This document shows, piece after piece, positions 1 to 6,717 of a DNA stretch of 6,717 nt (position 1 is its first letter; every line of letters begins with the position of its first letter). Both the position numbers and the translations under genes were made by a program. Origin of the DNA: Chloroflexota bacterium (GTDB taxonomy: Bacteria > Chloroflexota > Dormibacteria > Aeolococcales > Aeolococcaceae); assembly GCA_003491925.1 (NCBI GenBank), contig DNAU01000205.1:1-6717 (forward strand), read 5' to 3'. Below the pieces are notes generated by a model that was not told the origin of the DNA, searched no databases, and saw only the letters and a program-made list of their open reading frames with translations.

Positions 1-1672
<1,672 letters not shown>

Positions 1673-1697
1673 CCGGAATCCCCGCCCGAGGCTGGGC

Positions 1698-1808
1698 TCA
1701 GATCGCCGCCAGGAAGAGGAAGCCGAGCAGGGCCACCGCGACGATCACCAGCAGGGTGGTGAGGAGGACCCAGGCCACGTTGTCGAGGCTGCGCACCAGG
1801 TGTGCCAT
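1698..1808 (-). CDS. 36-residue single-membrane-helix small protein
   Basis: Not recognised as a named family. An ATG at 1808 opens a 36-codon frame ending in TGA at 1698. It starts with a short polar N-terminus (MAHLVRSLDN) followed by an uninterrupted hydrophobic stretch, residues 11-36, long enough for one membrane helix with the C-terminus at or in the membrane. Nearly every codon ends in G or C (one exception, GCA), matching the third-position bias of the neighbouring genes; this is the main evidence that it is coding. The frame is closed by a stop at 1872-1874, and no other ATG or GTG lies between. No Shine-Dalgarno is visible. It converges on PNPOx gene 1 (25 bp between stops) and diverges from PNPOx gene 2, sharing the 1868-1936 control region; TAGACT on the minus strand (1917-1922) could be its -10. 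A non-coding coincidence remains possible. Confidence 0.55.
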   Translation of the reverse strand: MAHLVRSLDNVAWVLLTTLLVIVAVALLGFLFLAAI

Positions 1809-1867
1809 GGAGGCATCGTCGATCCACGACGTGGGCGCCGCCAGGGTCCAGAGGTGGTCACTGCAGC

Positions 1868-1936
1868 GGGCTCACGGCCCCGGTTCAAAGGGCCGATCGG
1901 CCTATGCGCTCTGGCGAGTCTAGGGCCAAAAGACCC
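1868..1936. promoter_or_regulatory. Candidate DevR/DosR-type operator array between the small protein and PNPOx gene 2
   Basis: The known DevR box TTSGGGACTWWAGTCCCSAA has the symmetric core GGGNCNNNNGNCCC. GGGCCAAAAGACCC at 1923-1936 matches every fixed core position and has the A/T centre. GGGCCGATCGGCCT at 1890-1903 misses one position and contains the perfect 12-bp palindrome GGCCGATCGGCC (1891-1902). GGGCTCACGGCCCC at 1868-1881 also misses one. Centres lie 22 and 33 bp apart, two and three helical turns, as expected for cooperative binding on one face. With G and C each near 0.35, one-mismatch hits are expected about once in such a region by chance, while a full match is expected less than 0.1 times, so only the 1923 site stands out. 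No clear -10 was found for the gene at 1998. Confidence 0.45.
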
Positions 1937-1997
1937 GGGATCACTGAGGCCACTGCCCCTAGCCCTGCCGGGCCGCCGGTGTCGATGCTAGGCGCTG

Positions 1998-2429
1998 ATG
2001 GTGCACCCCGTCTCTCCGCTCCGTGAGCTGTCGCGCGCTCGCTGCCTCGATCTCCTCGCCACCACCCGCCTCGGACGGGTGGGGGTCAGCGTGCGGGCGC
2101 TGCCCGTCATCCTGCCGGTCACGTACGCCGTGATCGGGGAGACGGTGGTCTTTCGCACCGCTCCGGGCAGCAAGCTCACCGCCGCGGTGCACCGCTCGGT
2201 GGTGGCCTTCGAGGCCGACCGTGGCGATCTCTGCGGTGCCTGGGGCTGGAGCGTCCTGGTCCAGGGGGTGGCGTCCGAGGTCACCGATCCGGCCCTGCAG
2301 GACGCGGCCCGTGCCCGACTGGCGCACGACCTGCCGTTCCTGGACGGCGAGGTGGCGCGGCTGGTGGCCGTCGAGGTCTCCTTCGTGAGCGGCCGGTCGT
2401 TCGGCATGATCCCGGAGGATCCGGCTTAG
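1998..2429 (+). CDS. PNPOx-like split-barrel protein, paralogue 2
   Basis: A 143-residue paralogue of the protein at 1259, with the same order of landmarks: LSRARCLDLL (11-20), GRVGVSV (26-32), PVILPVTY (36-43), VVFRTAPGSKL (50-60), VAFEAD (69-74), GWSVLVQG (83-90) and VTDP (95-98). The second version carries a short insertion around residues 75-82 (RGDLCGAW) before the GWSV strand. It is probably cytosolic and binds FMN, F420 or heme, as known for the superfamily; the reaction is unknown. ATG at 1998 has only a weak purine run (TAGG) upstream; GTG at 2001 is the next codon. The 189 bp upstream hold the best DevR-box-like site in the window, so this is the strongest candidate target of a DosR-like system here. 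The stop lies 9 bp from the stop of the convergent permease gene. Confidence 0.88.
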   Translation: MVHPVSPLRELSRARCLDLLATTRLGRVGVSVRALPVILPVTYAVIGETVVFRTAPGSKLTAAVHRSVVAFEADRGDLCGAWGWSVLVQGVASEVTDPALQDAARARLAHDLPFLDGEVARLVAVEVSFVSGRSFGMIPEDPA

Positions 2430-2439
2430 AGCAAGCTCT
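2428..2439. terminator. Tiny inverted repeat at the convergent gene ends
   Basis: AGAG-CAAG-CTCT overlaps the TAG of PNPOx gene 2 and reaches the last base of the permease stop codon. Only 9 bp separate the two stops, so any terminator must overlap coding sequence. The 4-bp stem is too short to be convincing and there is no T-run. Confidence 0.15.
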
Positions 2440-3554
2440 CAGGAGACGCGGCGCCGGAGCGTCGCCGTCGCCGCCACCACCAGGGCGACGGCGAAGGCGG
2501 CCACCACCCCGATGTCGAGCAGGACCGCCCCCGAGGTCAACCCATTGCCCTTCAGCATCACGTCGCGGAGGCCGTCGACGCCGTAGGTGAGAGGCAGCAG
2601 CTTGGAGAGCACCTGGAGCCAGACCGGCTCGCTGCTCACCGGGAAGATGATGCCGCTCAGGAGCACCTGGGGGACGATGGCGAGGGGGATGAACTGCACC
2701 GCCTGGAACTCGGTGGTGGCGAACATGCTGAGCAGCACCCCGAGGTTGACCGCGACCAGGGTCATCAACAGGGTGATCAGCACGATCGCTGCGAGATCGC
2801 CCTGGTTGTGCACGTGGAGGACGTACAGCGTGAAGACGACGACCTCCACCGACTGCACGGCCGCCACCACCATGAAACCGGCCATGTATCCGACCACGAT
2901 GTCGGCCCGACGCAGCGGGCTTGCCATCAGTCGTTCCAGGGTGCCCTGGCTCCGCTCGCGGAGGAAGGCGATGATGGTCACCACGAAGACGAGCAGGAAG
3001 ACCACCAGCCCGATGAACGCCGCCCCGAAGTAGTCGAGCGTGTCCAGGGTCGGACCACCGTGCAGGTAATCGACGCTGGGCTCGAGCACCGGGACGCGGG
3101 CCCCGCCGGTCTGATCGAGTTGCCGGGCGGCGCGGGTGATCGACTGGTCGAGGGCGAGCAGCACCGGCTGGGTCAGGCCGGGCTCGGTCCCCTCGAGGTG
3201 GACCTGCGGAGCGATCACGTCGCTCGCGGTGACGGCCGCGGAGAAGTCGCCGGGGAAGACGATGTAGGCCGCGATCGTGTCGCTGCTCAGGTCGCTCGCC
3301 GCGCGGGCCGCGCTGGTCTGGCGGGCGGTGACCTGGGTCGAGCTCTCGAGGCCGGCCCCGACGATGGCGCCCAGAGGGCCGCGATCCCGGTTGACCACGT
3401 CGATGGCCGGCAGGCTGGAGCCGCCGCCGGTCAGGAAGTAGAAGAGGCCGAGGATGATGATCGGAGCCCCGAAGACCAGCACCAGGGTGCGACGGTCGTG
3501 GCGGAACTGCTGAAGGATGCGGAGCGCGATGGCCCCGGCTCGCCGGACGCTCAC
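2439..3554 (-). CDS. ABC-2 type exporter permease
   Basis: Integral membrane half of an ABC exporter (ABC2_membrane_3 / DrrB-YhgE-like type), 371 residues. TM1 is about residues 23-42. A large extracytoplasmic domain (about 45-175) follows, then five membrane segments at about 177-199, 219-241, 254-277, 287-306 and 343-364. The cytoplasmic loop ERSQGTLERLMASPLRRADI (200-219) after TM2 is the typical family motif that meets the ATPase. The start is GTG at 3554, whose last three bases share GTGA with the ATPase stop (3551-3554), giving translational coupling. The same frame stays open far upstream to 4418, but that part is a shadow of the ATPase gene. As ATPase and permease are single-copy here, the working transporter is probably a homodimer of each. 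Likely cargo is a drug, lipid or other hydrophobic compound, inferred from the family. Confidence 0.92.
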   Translation of the reverse strand: MSVRRAGAIALRILQQFRHDRRTLVLVFGAPIIILGLFYFLTGGGSSLPAIDVVNRDRGPLGAIVGAGLESSTQVTARQTSAARAASDLSSDTIAAYIVFPGDFSAAVTASDVIAPQVHLEGTEPGLTQPVLLALDQSITRAARQLDQTGGARVPVLEPSVDYLHGGPTLDTLDYFGAAFIGLVVFLLVFVVTIIAFLRERSQGTLERLMASPLRRADIVVGYMAGFMVVAAVQSVEVVVFTLYVLHVHNQGDLAAIVLITLLMTLVAVNLGVLLSMFATTEFQAVQFIPLAIVPQVLLSGIIFPVSSEPVWLQVLSKLLPLTYGVDGLRDVMLKGNGLTSGAVLLDIGVVAAFAVALVVAATATLRRRVS

Positions 3555-4282
3555 GAGCCGCCCGCCGAGAGCGCGAGGAAGGCGTCCTCGAGCCGTTCCA
3601 CGCCGGCTCGCCGCCTGAGGTCGGCGGCGCTGCCCTCGGCGAGCATCCGGCCGAAGCGCACCAGGCCCAGGCGCTGGCACCGCTCCGCCTCGTCCATGAC
3701 GTGGCTCGACACGATGATGGTGGTCCCCTCGCCGGACATGCGCGCGAATCGCTCCCACAGCTCGGCGCGCAGCTGAGGGTCGACGCCGACTGTCGGCTCG
3801 TCGAGGAGCAGGAGCCGGGGCCGGTGGACCACGGCGCAGGCGAGGGACACCCGCTGGCGCATCCCTCCGCTCAGCGTCGCCACCACCGAGTGCCGGCGCG
3901 CGGCCAGGTCGACGAGCTCCAGCGCCTCGGTGGCGCCGCGGGCTCCGGCCTCGCGATCGAGACCGTGCACTGAGGCGAAGAACCGGACGTTCTCCTCCAC
4001 GCTCAGGTCGGCGTAGAGGGCGGGCGACTGGGGCATGTACCCGACCGCGGCCAGGATCTCCCGATCCGGCATCCGCCGCCCCAGCACCGTGACCGTCCCG
4101 GTCTCGGCGGCGATCAACCCGACCAGCGAGCGGATGAGGGTCGTTTTGCCCGCGCCGTTCGGACCCAGCAGGCCGTAGATCTGACCGGTCGGGACCGTGA
4201 GCGAGACGCCGTCCAGGGCTCGGATCGGGCCGAAGTGCTTGACCACTGCCTCGACGGAGACGGCCGCCGGTCCCGGGTTCAT
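3551..4282 (-). CDS. ABC exporter ATP-binding protein (DrrA/CcmA-like)
   Basis: Cytosolic ATPase that drives the permease encoded next to it. 243 residues, normal for a single nucleotide-binding domain without a long C-terminal extension. All motifs are intact: Walker A GPNGAGKT (40-47), Q-loop Gln85 (YMPQSP), signature LSGGMRQR (137-144), Walker B LLLLDEP (157-163) with catalytic Glu162, D-loop (168) and H-loop His194 (VSSHVMDEAE). The ATG at 4282 overlaps the TetR stop as ATGA (4279-4282), and its own stop overlaps the permease GTG, so three genes form one translationally coupled operon. The substrate is unknown. Resistance-type exporters with a TetR partner are common in actinobacteria, which supports efflux rather than import. 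Confidence 0.95.
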   Translation of the reverse strand: MNPGPAAVSVEAVVKHFGPIRALDGVSLTVPTGQIYGLLGPNGAGKTTLIRSLVGLIAAETGTVTVLGRRMPDREILAAVGYMPQSPALYADLSVEENVRFFASVHGLDREAGARGATEALELVDLAARRHSVVATLSGGMRQRVSLACAVVHRPRLLLLDEPTVGVDPQLRAELWERFARMSGEGTTIIVSSHVMDEAERCQRLGLVRFGRMLAEGSAADLRRRAGVERLEDAFLALSAGGS

Positions 4283-5124
4283 CGTGGCCCCTGGTGGCCG
4301 CCGGAGGCGCCGGCCTCAACCGCAGCCGCTTCGGGCCGCATCGCCCGCAGCCACACCGCGGCCAGCTCCTGGGCAGTCGTCTCCACGGGGATGTCGAGGC
4401 CCAGCGCCCGCTCCGCAAGGTCGCGGGTGATGAGGTGCATGACCAGAGGGCCGACGAAGGCGATCAGCGCGATGCGGGGGTCCATCCGACGGAGCCACCC
4501 ACTCTCCATCTGCCCGGCCACGTAGGCGACCAGCGGACCGATGGTCTCGGAGAGCGCCAGCTCGCGAGCCAGCTCGGCGTCGGCGTCGGGCCCCGAGATC
4601 TCGAGGAGCAGGACCCGGAAGAGTCCCGTGCGACCCCACGTGCTGCGGACGATCTCCCGGGCGAGCACCGGCATGACCCGCTCCGGGGGCTCCCCCGCGT
4701 GCTCGGCGATGGCGCGCGCGACCGGGATGAAGGGGGAGTGGGCGCGCACCACCTCCCGGAAGAGGGCTGGTTTGCCCGGGAAGAGCCGGTAGAGGCTGGC
4801 CCGGGAGATGCCGGCGCGTGCGGCAAGCTCCTCCATGGAGAGCGCCGCGAGGCCGCGCTGGCCGAACAGGGTGACCGCCTCCTCGAGCACGCGGTCGCGA
4901 GCGCTGGGGTCCGGCTCGACCTCCAGGAGCCGGAACAGCTCGCCCCGCGACGGTATGCACCGGTACAGGGTGGCTCGCGAGACGCCGGCCTCCCGCGCGA
5001 GCTCGGCGAAGGGTGGTAGTCCACCGGAGCTCAGGGAACGCCGTGCGGCGACCAGGATGCGCGCGCGGGCGGCCTGCCGGCGCGCTGCGCCGGCGGCCGC
5101 TGCGTCCGTGCCGGTCGAGGCCAT
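4279..5124 (-). CDS. TetR-family regulator with two tandem N-terminal HTH domains
   Basis: Probable repressor of its own exporter operon, 281 residues against roughly 190-220 for ordinary TetR proteins. The extra length is a second DNA-binding domain: residues about 16-67 (HTH core FAELAREAGVSRATLYRCIP, 39-58) and about 74-126 (core MEELAARAGISRASLYRLFP, 97-116). Both have the A.RAG.SRA.LYR pattern of the TetR recognition helix. Residues 127-265 are the helical ligand-binding and dimerisation region (TetR_C-like, with LLLEISGPDADAELA at 172-186). ATG at 5124 is placed exactly where the promoter at 5131-5159 predicts the first transcribed base, so the mRNA looks leaderless. Its TGA overlaps the ATPase ATG. 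The first HTH has Cys56-Ile57 where LFP stands in the second, so it may be more diverged. Family assignment is firm; the ligand is unknown. Confidence 0.93.
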   Translation of the reverse strand: MASTGTDAAAAGAARRQAARARILVAARRSLSSGGLPPFAELAREAGVSRATLYRCIPSRGELFRLLEVEPDPSARDRVLEEAVTLFGQRGLAALSMEELAARAGISRASLYRLFPGKPALFREVVRAHSPFIPVARAIAEHAGEPPERVMPVLAREIVRSTWGRTGLFRVLLLEISGPDADAELARELALSETIGPLVAYVAGQMESGWLRRMDPRIALIAFVGPLVMHLITRDLAERALGLDIPVETTAQELAAVWLRAMRPEAAAVEAGASGGHQGPR

Positions 5125-5130
5125 GCAACG

Positions 5131-5159
5131 ATACTAGATGAGACGTCTCGTCTTGTCTA
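5131..5159 (-). promoter_or_regulatory. Leaderless promoter of the tetR-ABC operon with embedded operator
   Basis: On the minus strand TAGACA (5154-5159, five of six to TTGACA), a 17-bp spacer and TAGTAT (5131-5136, four of six to TATAAT) form a good sigma-70-like promoter. Six bases then lead to the ATG at 5124, which is where the +1 base is expected. The spacer holds the perfect 10-bp palindrome GAGACGTCTC (5140-5149), flanked by CTAGA/TCTAG arms. It also holds three tandem pentamers AGACA-AGACG-AGACG (5144-5158). A repressor bound here would block RNA polymerase, so autoregulation by the tandem-HTH TetR protein is the natural reading. Confidence 0.7.
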
Positions 5160-5180
5160 GATTCGGCTGATGGGGCGGGC

Positions 5181-5200
5181 CGGGACACCAGGGTGCCCTG
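5181..5200 (-). terminator. Possible weak terminator hairpin after the flavodoxin-like gene
   Basis: GGGCAC-CCTG-GTGTCCC can fold as a 6-bp stem in minus-strand RNA, about 40 bases after the flavodoxin-like stop and before the tetR promoter. There is no U-run, and a separate 10-bp palindrome CCGAGCTCGG (5210-5219) lies nearby. Read-through from the flavodoxin-like gene into the exporter operon cannot be excluded. Confidence 0.25.
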
Positions 5201-5238
5201 CCGGGGTCACCGAGCTCGGAGGCCCGTGCCGACCCGCC

Positions 5239-5772
5239 TCAGCCGATGTGGACCGGGTGGTGATGCTCCGCCCGGCGGAAGACCTGGACCGCCCAGGCGC
5301 TCACTCGGTCCCGCTCTCCGTCCATCAGCTCGGAGACCTGGCCGGGCTTGACCAGGAAGCTGGCCGGCCGGGTGACCAGGTGGCAGCCACGGCGCCGGAG
5401 CGCGCGGTAGAGGGCGAGGGCCGCGGTCCCCGTCAGCACCCGGAGGCCCGGCTCACGGGTGTCGAAGGTCGCGGCACAGAAGCTGGGTCGGGGCGGAAGG
5501 TGGTCCAGCCAGTTGCGCACCCCGTCGGGGGTGAGGTGGTAGTCGCGGAGGACATGGGCCGAGGTCGGGGTCCGGGTGACGTCGGCCCAGTCCTCCCAGC
5601 GGTGGGTCGGTCCTCCGACCACCAGGAACTCGACGCCCTCCAGCTCGGTGAGCGGGATCTCGTGCACCTCGCCAACAATGACCGGGCCGTGGACCGCGGC
5701 CTCAGCGGCGATGATCCGGGCGACGGCCGCGCTGCTGCCGTGTGTGCCTTCGTACACGATCGCGGTGCGCAT
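5239..5772 (-). CDS. Flavodoxin-fold protein
   Basis: A 177-residue cytosolic protein with the flavodoxin fold, expected to bind FMN and carry electrons or act as a small quinone/flavin reductase. The phosphate-binding loop is YEGTHGSSAAVA (7-18) directly after strand 1 (MRTAIVY), and the second flavin loop is VVGGPTHRWED (51-61). Length is close to long-chain flavodoxins and HemG-like proteins, but it lacks clear HemG landmarks, so no specific reaction is assigned. The start at 5772 is chosen for the AAGGAGG nine bases upstream and because strand 1 of the fold begins there; the frame stays open upstream to an ATG at 5865, but that 31-residue extension is Arg/Gly-rich and unlike a flavodoxin. 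The gene lies 178 bp downstream of a DtxR-family regulator on the same strand, a setting compatible with iron-sparing electron transfer (inference). Confidence 0.85.
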   Translation of the reverse strand: MRTAIVYEGTHGSSAAVARIIAAEAAVHGPVIVGEVHEIPLTELEGVEFLVVGGPTHRWEDWADVTRTPTSAHVLRDYHLTPDGVRNWLDHLPPRPSFCAATFDTREPGLRVLTGTAALALYRALRRRGCHLVTRPASFLVKPGQVSELMDGERDRVSAWAVQVFRRAEHHHPVHIG

Positions 5773-5781
5773 CCAACCGAT

Positions 5782-5788
5782 CCTCCTT
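5782..5788 (-). promoter_or_regulatory. Shine-Dalgarno AAGGAGG fixing the flavodoxin-like start
   Basis: AAGGAGG on the minus strand, 9 bases before the ATG at 5772. It selects this start over the in-frame ATG at 5865 and another at 5793. Confidence 0.75.
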
Positions 5789-5825
5789 GGCATCCCAGGG
5801 TGCCCCCTGCCGCTCCGGCGCACCA

Positions 5826-5876
5826 GAGCCCAACGGCCCCTTTCCGCTGATGTCTCGCGTCCCACTCACGGGTGGG
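5826..5876. promoter_or_regulatory. Spacer between DtxR-like and flavodoxin-like genes: degenerate box and short hairpin
   Basis: GAGCCCAACGGCCC at 5826-5839 misses the DevR core GGGNCNNNNGNCCC at one position, 54 bp upstream of the flavodoxin-like ATG; such matches are expected by chance. CCCAC-TCACGG-GTGGG at 5861-5876 is a 5-bp hairpin that could follow the DtxR-like transcript, without a U-run. No convincing -10 element was found in this 178-bp spacer, so the two genes may be co-transcribed. Confidence 0.2.
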
Positions 5877-5950
5877 GGTTCCAGCACTCCGGGTCGTGAT
5901 GTTCGGGCCAATCCTGACCGCGACCCGCTGCCACCGGGCGGCCCCGACGG

Positions 5951-6652
5951 TCAGGCGCGCGCCGCCACCGCTCCCGCCGCCGACCCGGGCGGTGGGTGGC
6001 TCGCGATCTCGACCCAGATCAAGCGCGCGGCTGCCGGATCGACGGTGAGCGCGTGGCGCCGGTCGCCCACGCTCAGACCCACCTCCCCCGGGCGACCGTC
6101 GGCGTCGACGGTGACCTCGACGCCGGTGCGCACTCCCGCGGCGGCGAGATCGCGGAGCAGTTGGAAGGACTCGTGCTCGATGATCTCGGAGATCCGCCGC
6201 ACCGTGGCGGTGGCTCCGGGCGGGAGGTCGGCCAGCGCGACCACCGTCCCATAGGGCGCGGACCGACCCGGGATGGCATGGCCGTGCGGGCAGATGGCCG
6301 GTCGGTCGAGGGCCCGGTCGAGCCGGGCGAGCACCGCGTCCGAGAACGACGCCGCCAGCCGGTTCGCCTCCAGGTGGGCGCTCGCCCAATCCAGTCCGAG
6401 GACGTCGGTGAGCCAGCACTCCGCCAGCCGGTGGCGGCGCACGATGGCCTCGGCGGCGGCCCGCCCGGCCGGGGTCAGGGTGACCCGGCGGTCGATCTCG
6501 GTGTGGATCCAGCCGCCGGCCCGCAGCCGGCGGAGCCCGATGCTGACCGTGGGTGCCTTCACCCCGAGCCAATGGGCGATCCGGGTCGGCCGCACCGGCT
6601 GGTCCTCGGCCGCGATGCAGAAGATCGTCTCGAGGTAGCGGTCGATCGCCAC
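5951..6652 (-). CDS. DtxR/IdeR-family regulator with a degenerate primary metal site
   Basis: Metal-responsive-type transcription regulator, 233 residues, usual length for three-domain DtxR proteins. Winged HTH is about 4-60 (VRPTRIAHWLGVKAPTVS, 20-37), dimerisation domain about 65-128 (RRHRLAECWL, then CPHGHAIPG at 121-129) and SH3/FeoA-like domain about 134-217. A gap-free alignment of residues 74-129 to M. tuberculosis IdeR keeps ancillary-site ligands His74, Glu78 and His93 (IdeR His79, Glu83, His98). Primary-site ligands are replaced: Met10 by Arg5, Cys102 by Asn97, Glu105 by Ala100, His106 by Ala101. DNA binding may therefore be metal-independent or respond to another signal. The GTG at 6652 is the only usual start codon in the visible frame and has no Shine-Dalgarno. 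The frame stays open to the window edge, so the true start may lie further upstream and the gene may be incomplete. Confidence 0.88.
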   Translation of the reverse strand: MAIDRYLETIFCIAAEDQPVRPTRIAHWLGVKAPTVSIGLRRLRAGGWIHTEIDRRVTLTPAGRAAAEAIVRRHRLAECWLTDVLGLDWASAHLEANRLAASFSDAVLARLDRALDRPAICPHGHAIPGRSAPYGTVVALADLPPGATATVRRISEIIEHESFQLLRDLAAAGVRTGVEVTVDADGRPGEVGLSVGDRRHALTVDPAAARLIWVEIASHPPPGSAAGAVAARA

Positions 6653-6717
6653 GGTCCGGACCGGCAGGGCGGCGACCCCGTCGCTGTGGCGGCGGCGCGA
6701 GGTGCGGGGCGTGCGCG

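Noticed and set aside
1684..1697. GCCC/GGGC hairpin after PNPOx gene 1
   Set aside because: A 4-bp stem with no T-run, too weak to call a terminator.
3555..4418. N-terminal extension of the permease frame up to 4418
   Set aside because: The extension is an Arg/Pro/Gly-rich shadow of the ATPase and TetR genes; the true permease begins at the GTG overlapping the ATPase stop.
5188..5805. 11-bp direct repeat CCAGGGTGCCC at 5188-5198 and 5795-5805 flanking the flavodoxin-like gene
   Set aside because: It could suggest an insertion boundary, but the repeat is short and GC-rich, with no terminal inverted repeats, integrase or compositional shift.
5902..5919. DevR-like left half-site TTCGGGCC upstream of the flavodoxin-like gene
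   Set aside because: The right half does not match, and isolated half-sites are expected by chance at this GC content.
5433..6572. 379-codon minus-strand frame across the flavodoxin-like and DtxR-like genes
   Set aside because: It is out of frame with two well-supported genes and has low-complexity Arg/Gly/Pro composition.

Overview
The window is very GC-rich and densely coded, with strong G/C bias at third codon positions. Two starts look leaderless, and the gene families are typical of actinobacteria: a DevS/DosT-type histidine kinase, PNPOx-like proteins, a DrrA-type ABC exporter and a DtxR regulator. It most likely comes from an actinobacterium or a related high-GC lineage such as some Chloroflexota. 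The sequence alone does not settle which. No RNA gene, mobile element, CRISPR array or origin was seen.

Left part (1-2429) looks like a small DosR-like dormancy or gas-sensing island. A minus-strand histidine kinase, cut off by the window edge, has one GAF domain that keeps the heme-ligand histidine and distal tyrosine of Mycobacterium DosS/DosT. A 271-bp intergenic region with a strong hairpin separates it from a divergent pyridoxamine-5'-phosphate-oxidase-like (PNPOx) gene. A second PNPOx-like paralogue follows at 1998. Between the two lie a 36-residue single-membrane-helix protein on the minus strand and a 189-bp control region. That region holds one full match to the symmetric core of the DevR/DosR box (GGGNCNNNNGNCCC) and two near matches on the same helical face. 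PNPOx-like proteins are known DosR-regulon members in M. tuberculosis (Rv0080, Rv3129), so kinase, sites and targets form a coherent hypothesis. The response regulator would lie outside the window.

Middle part (2439-5159) is a three-gene minus-strand operon with two 4-base stop/start overlaps: a TetR-type regulator with two N-terminal HTH domains, a DrrA-type ABC ATPase, and an ABC-2 permease. The regulator has a well-formed promoter whose transcript should begin at the ATG. The -35 to -10 interval holds a palindrome and three AGAC repeats at 5-bp spacing, a likely autoregulatory operator. The unit is probably a self-regulated exporter.

Right part (5239-6717) holds a flavodoxin-fold protein with a good ribosome binding site and, upstream on the same strand, a DtxR-family regulator. 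The latter keeps the wHTH, dimerisation and SH3/FeoA-like domains but has lost all four side-chain ligands of the primary metal site of IdeR.
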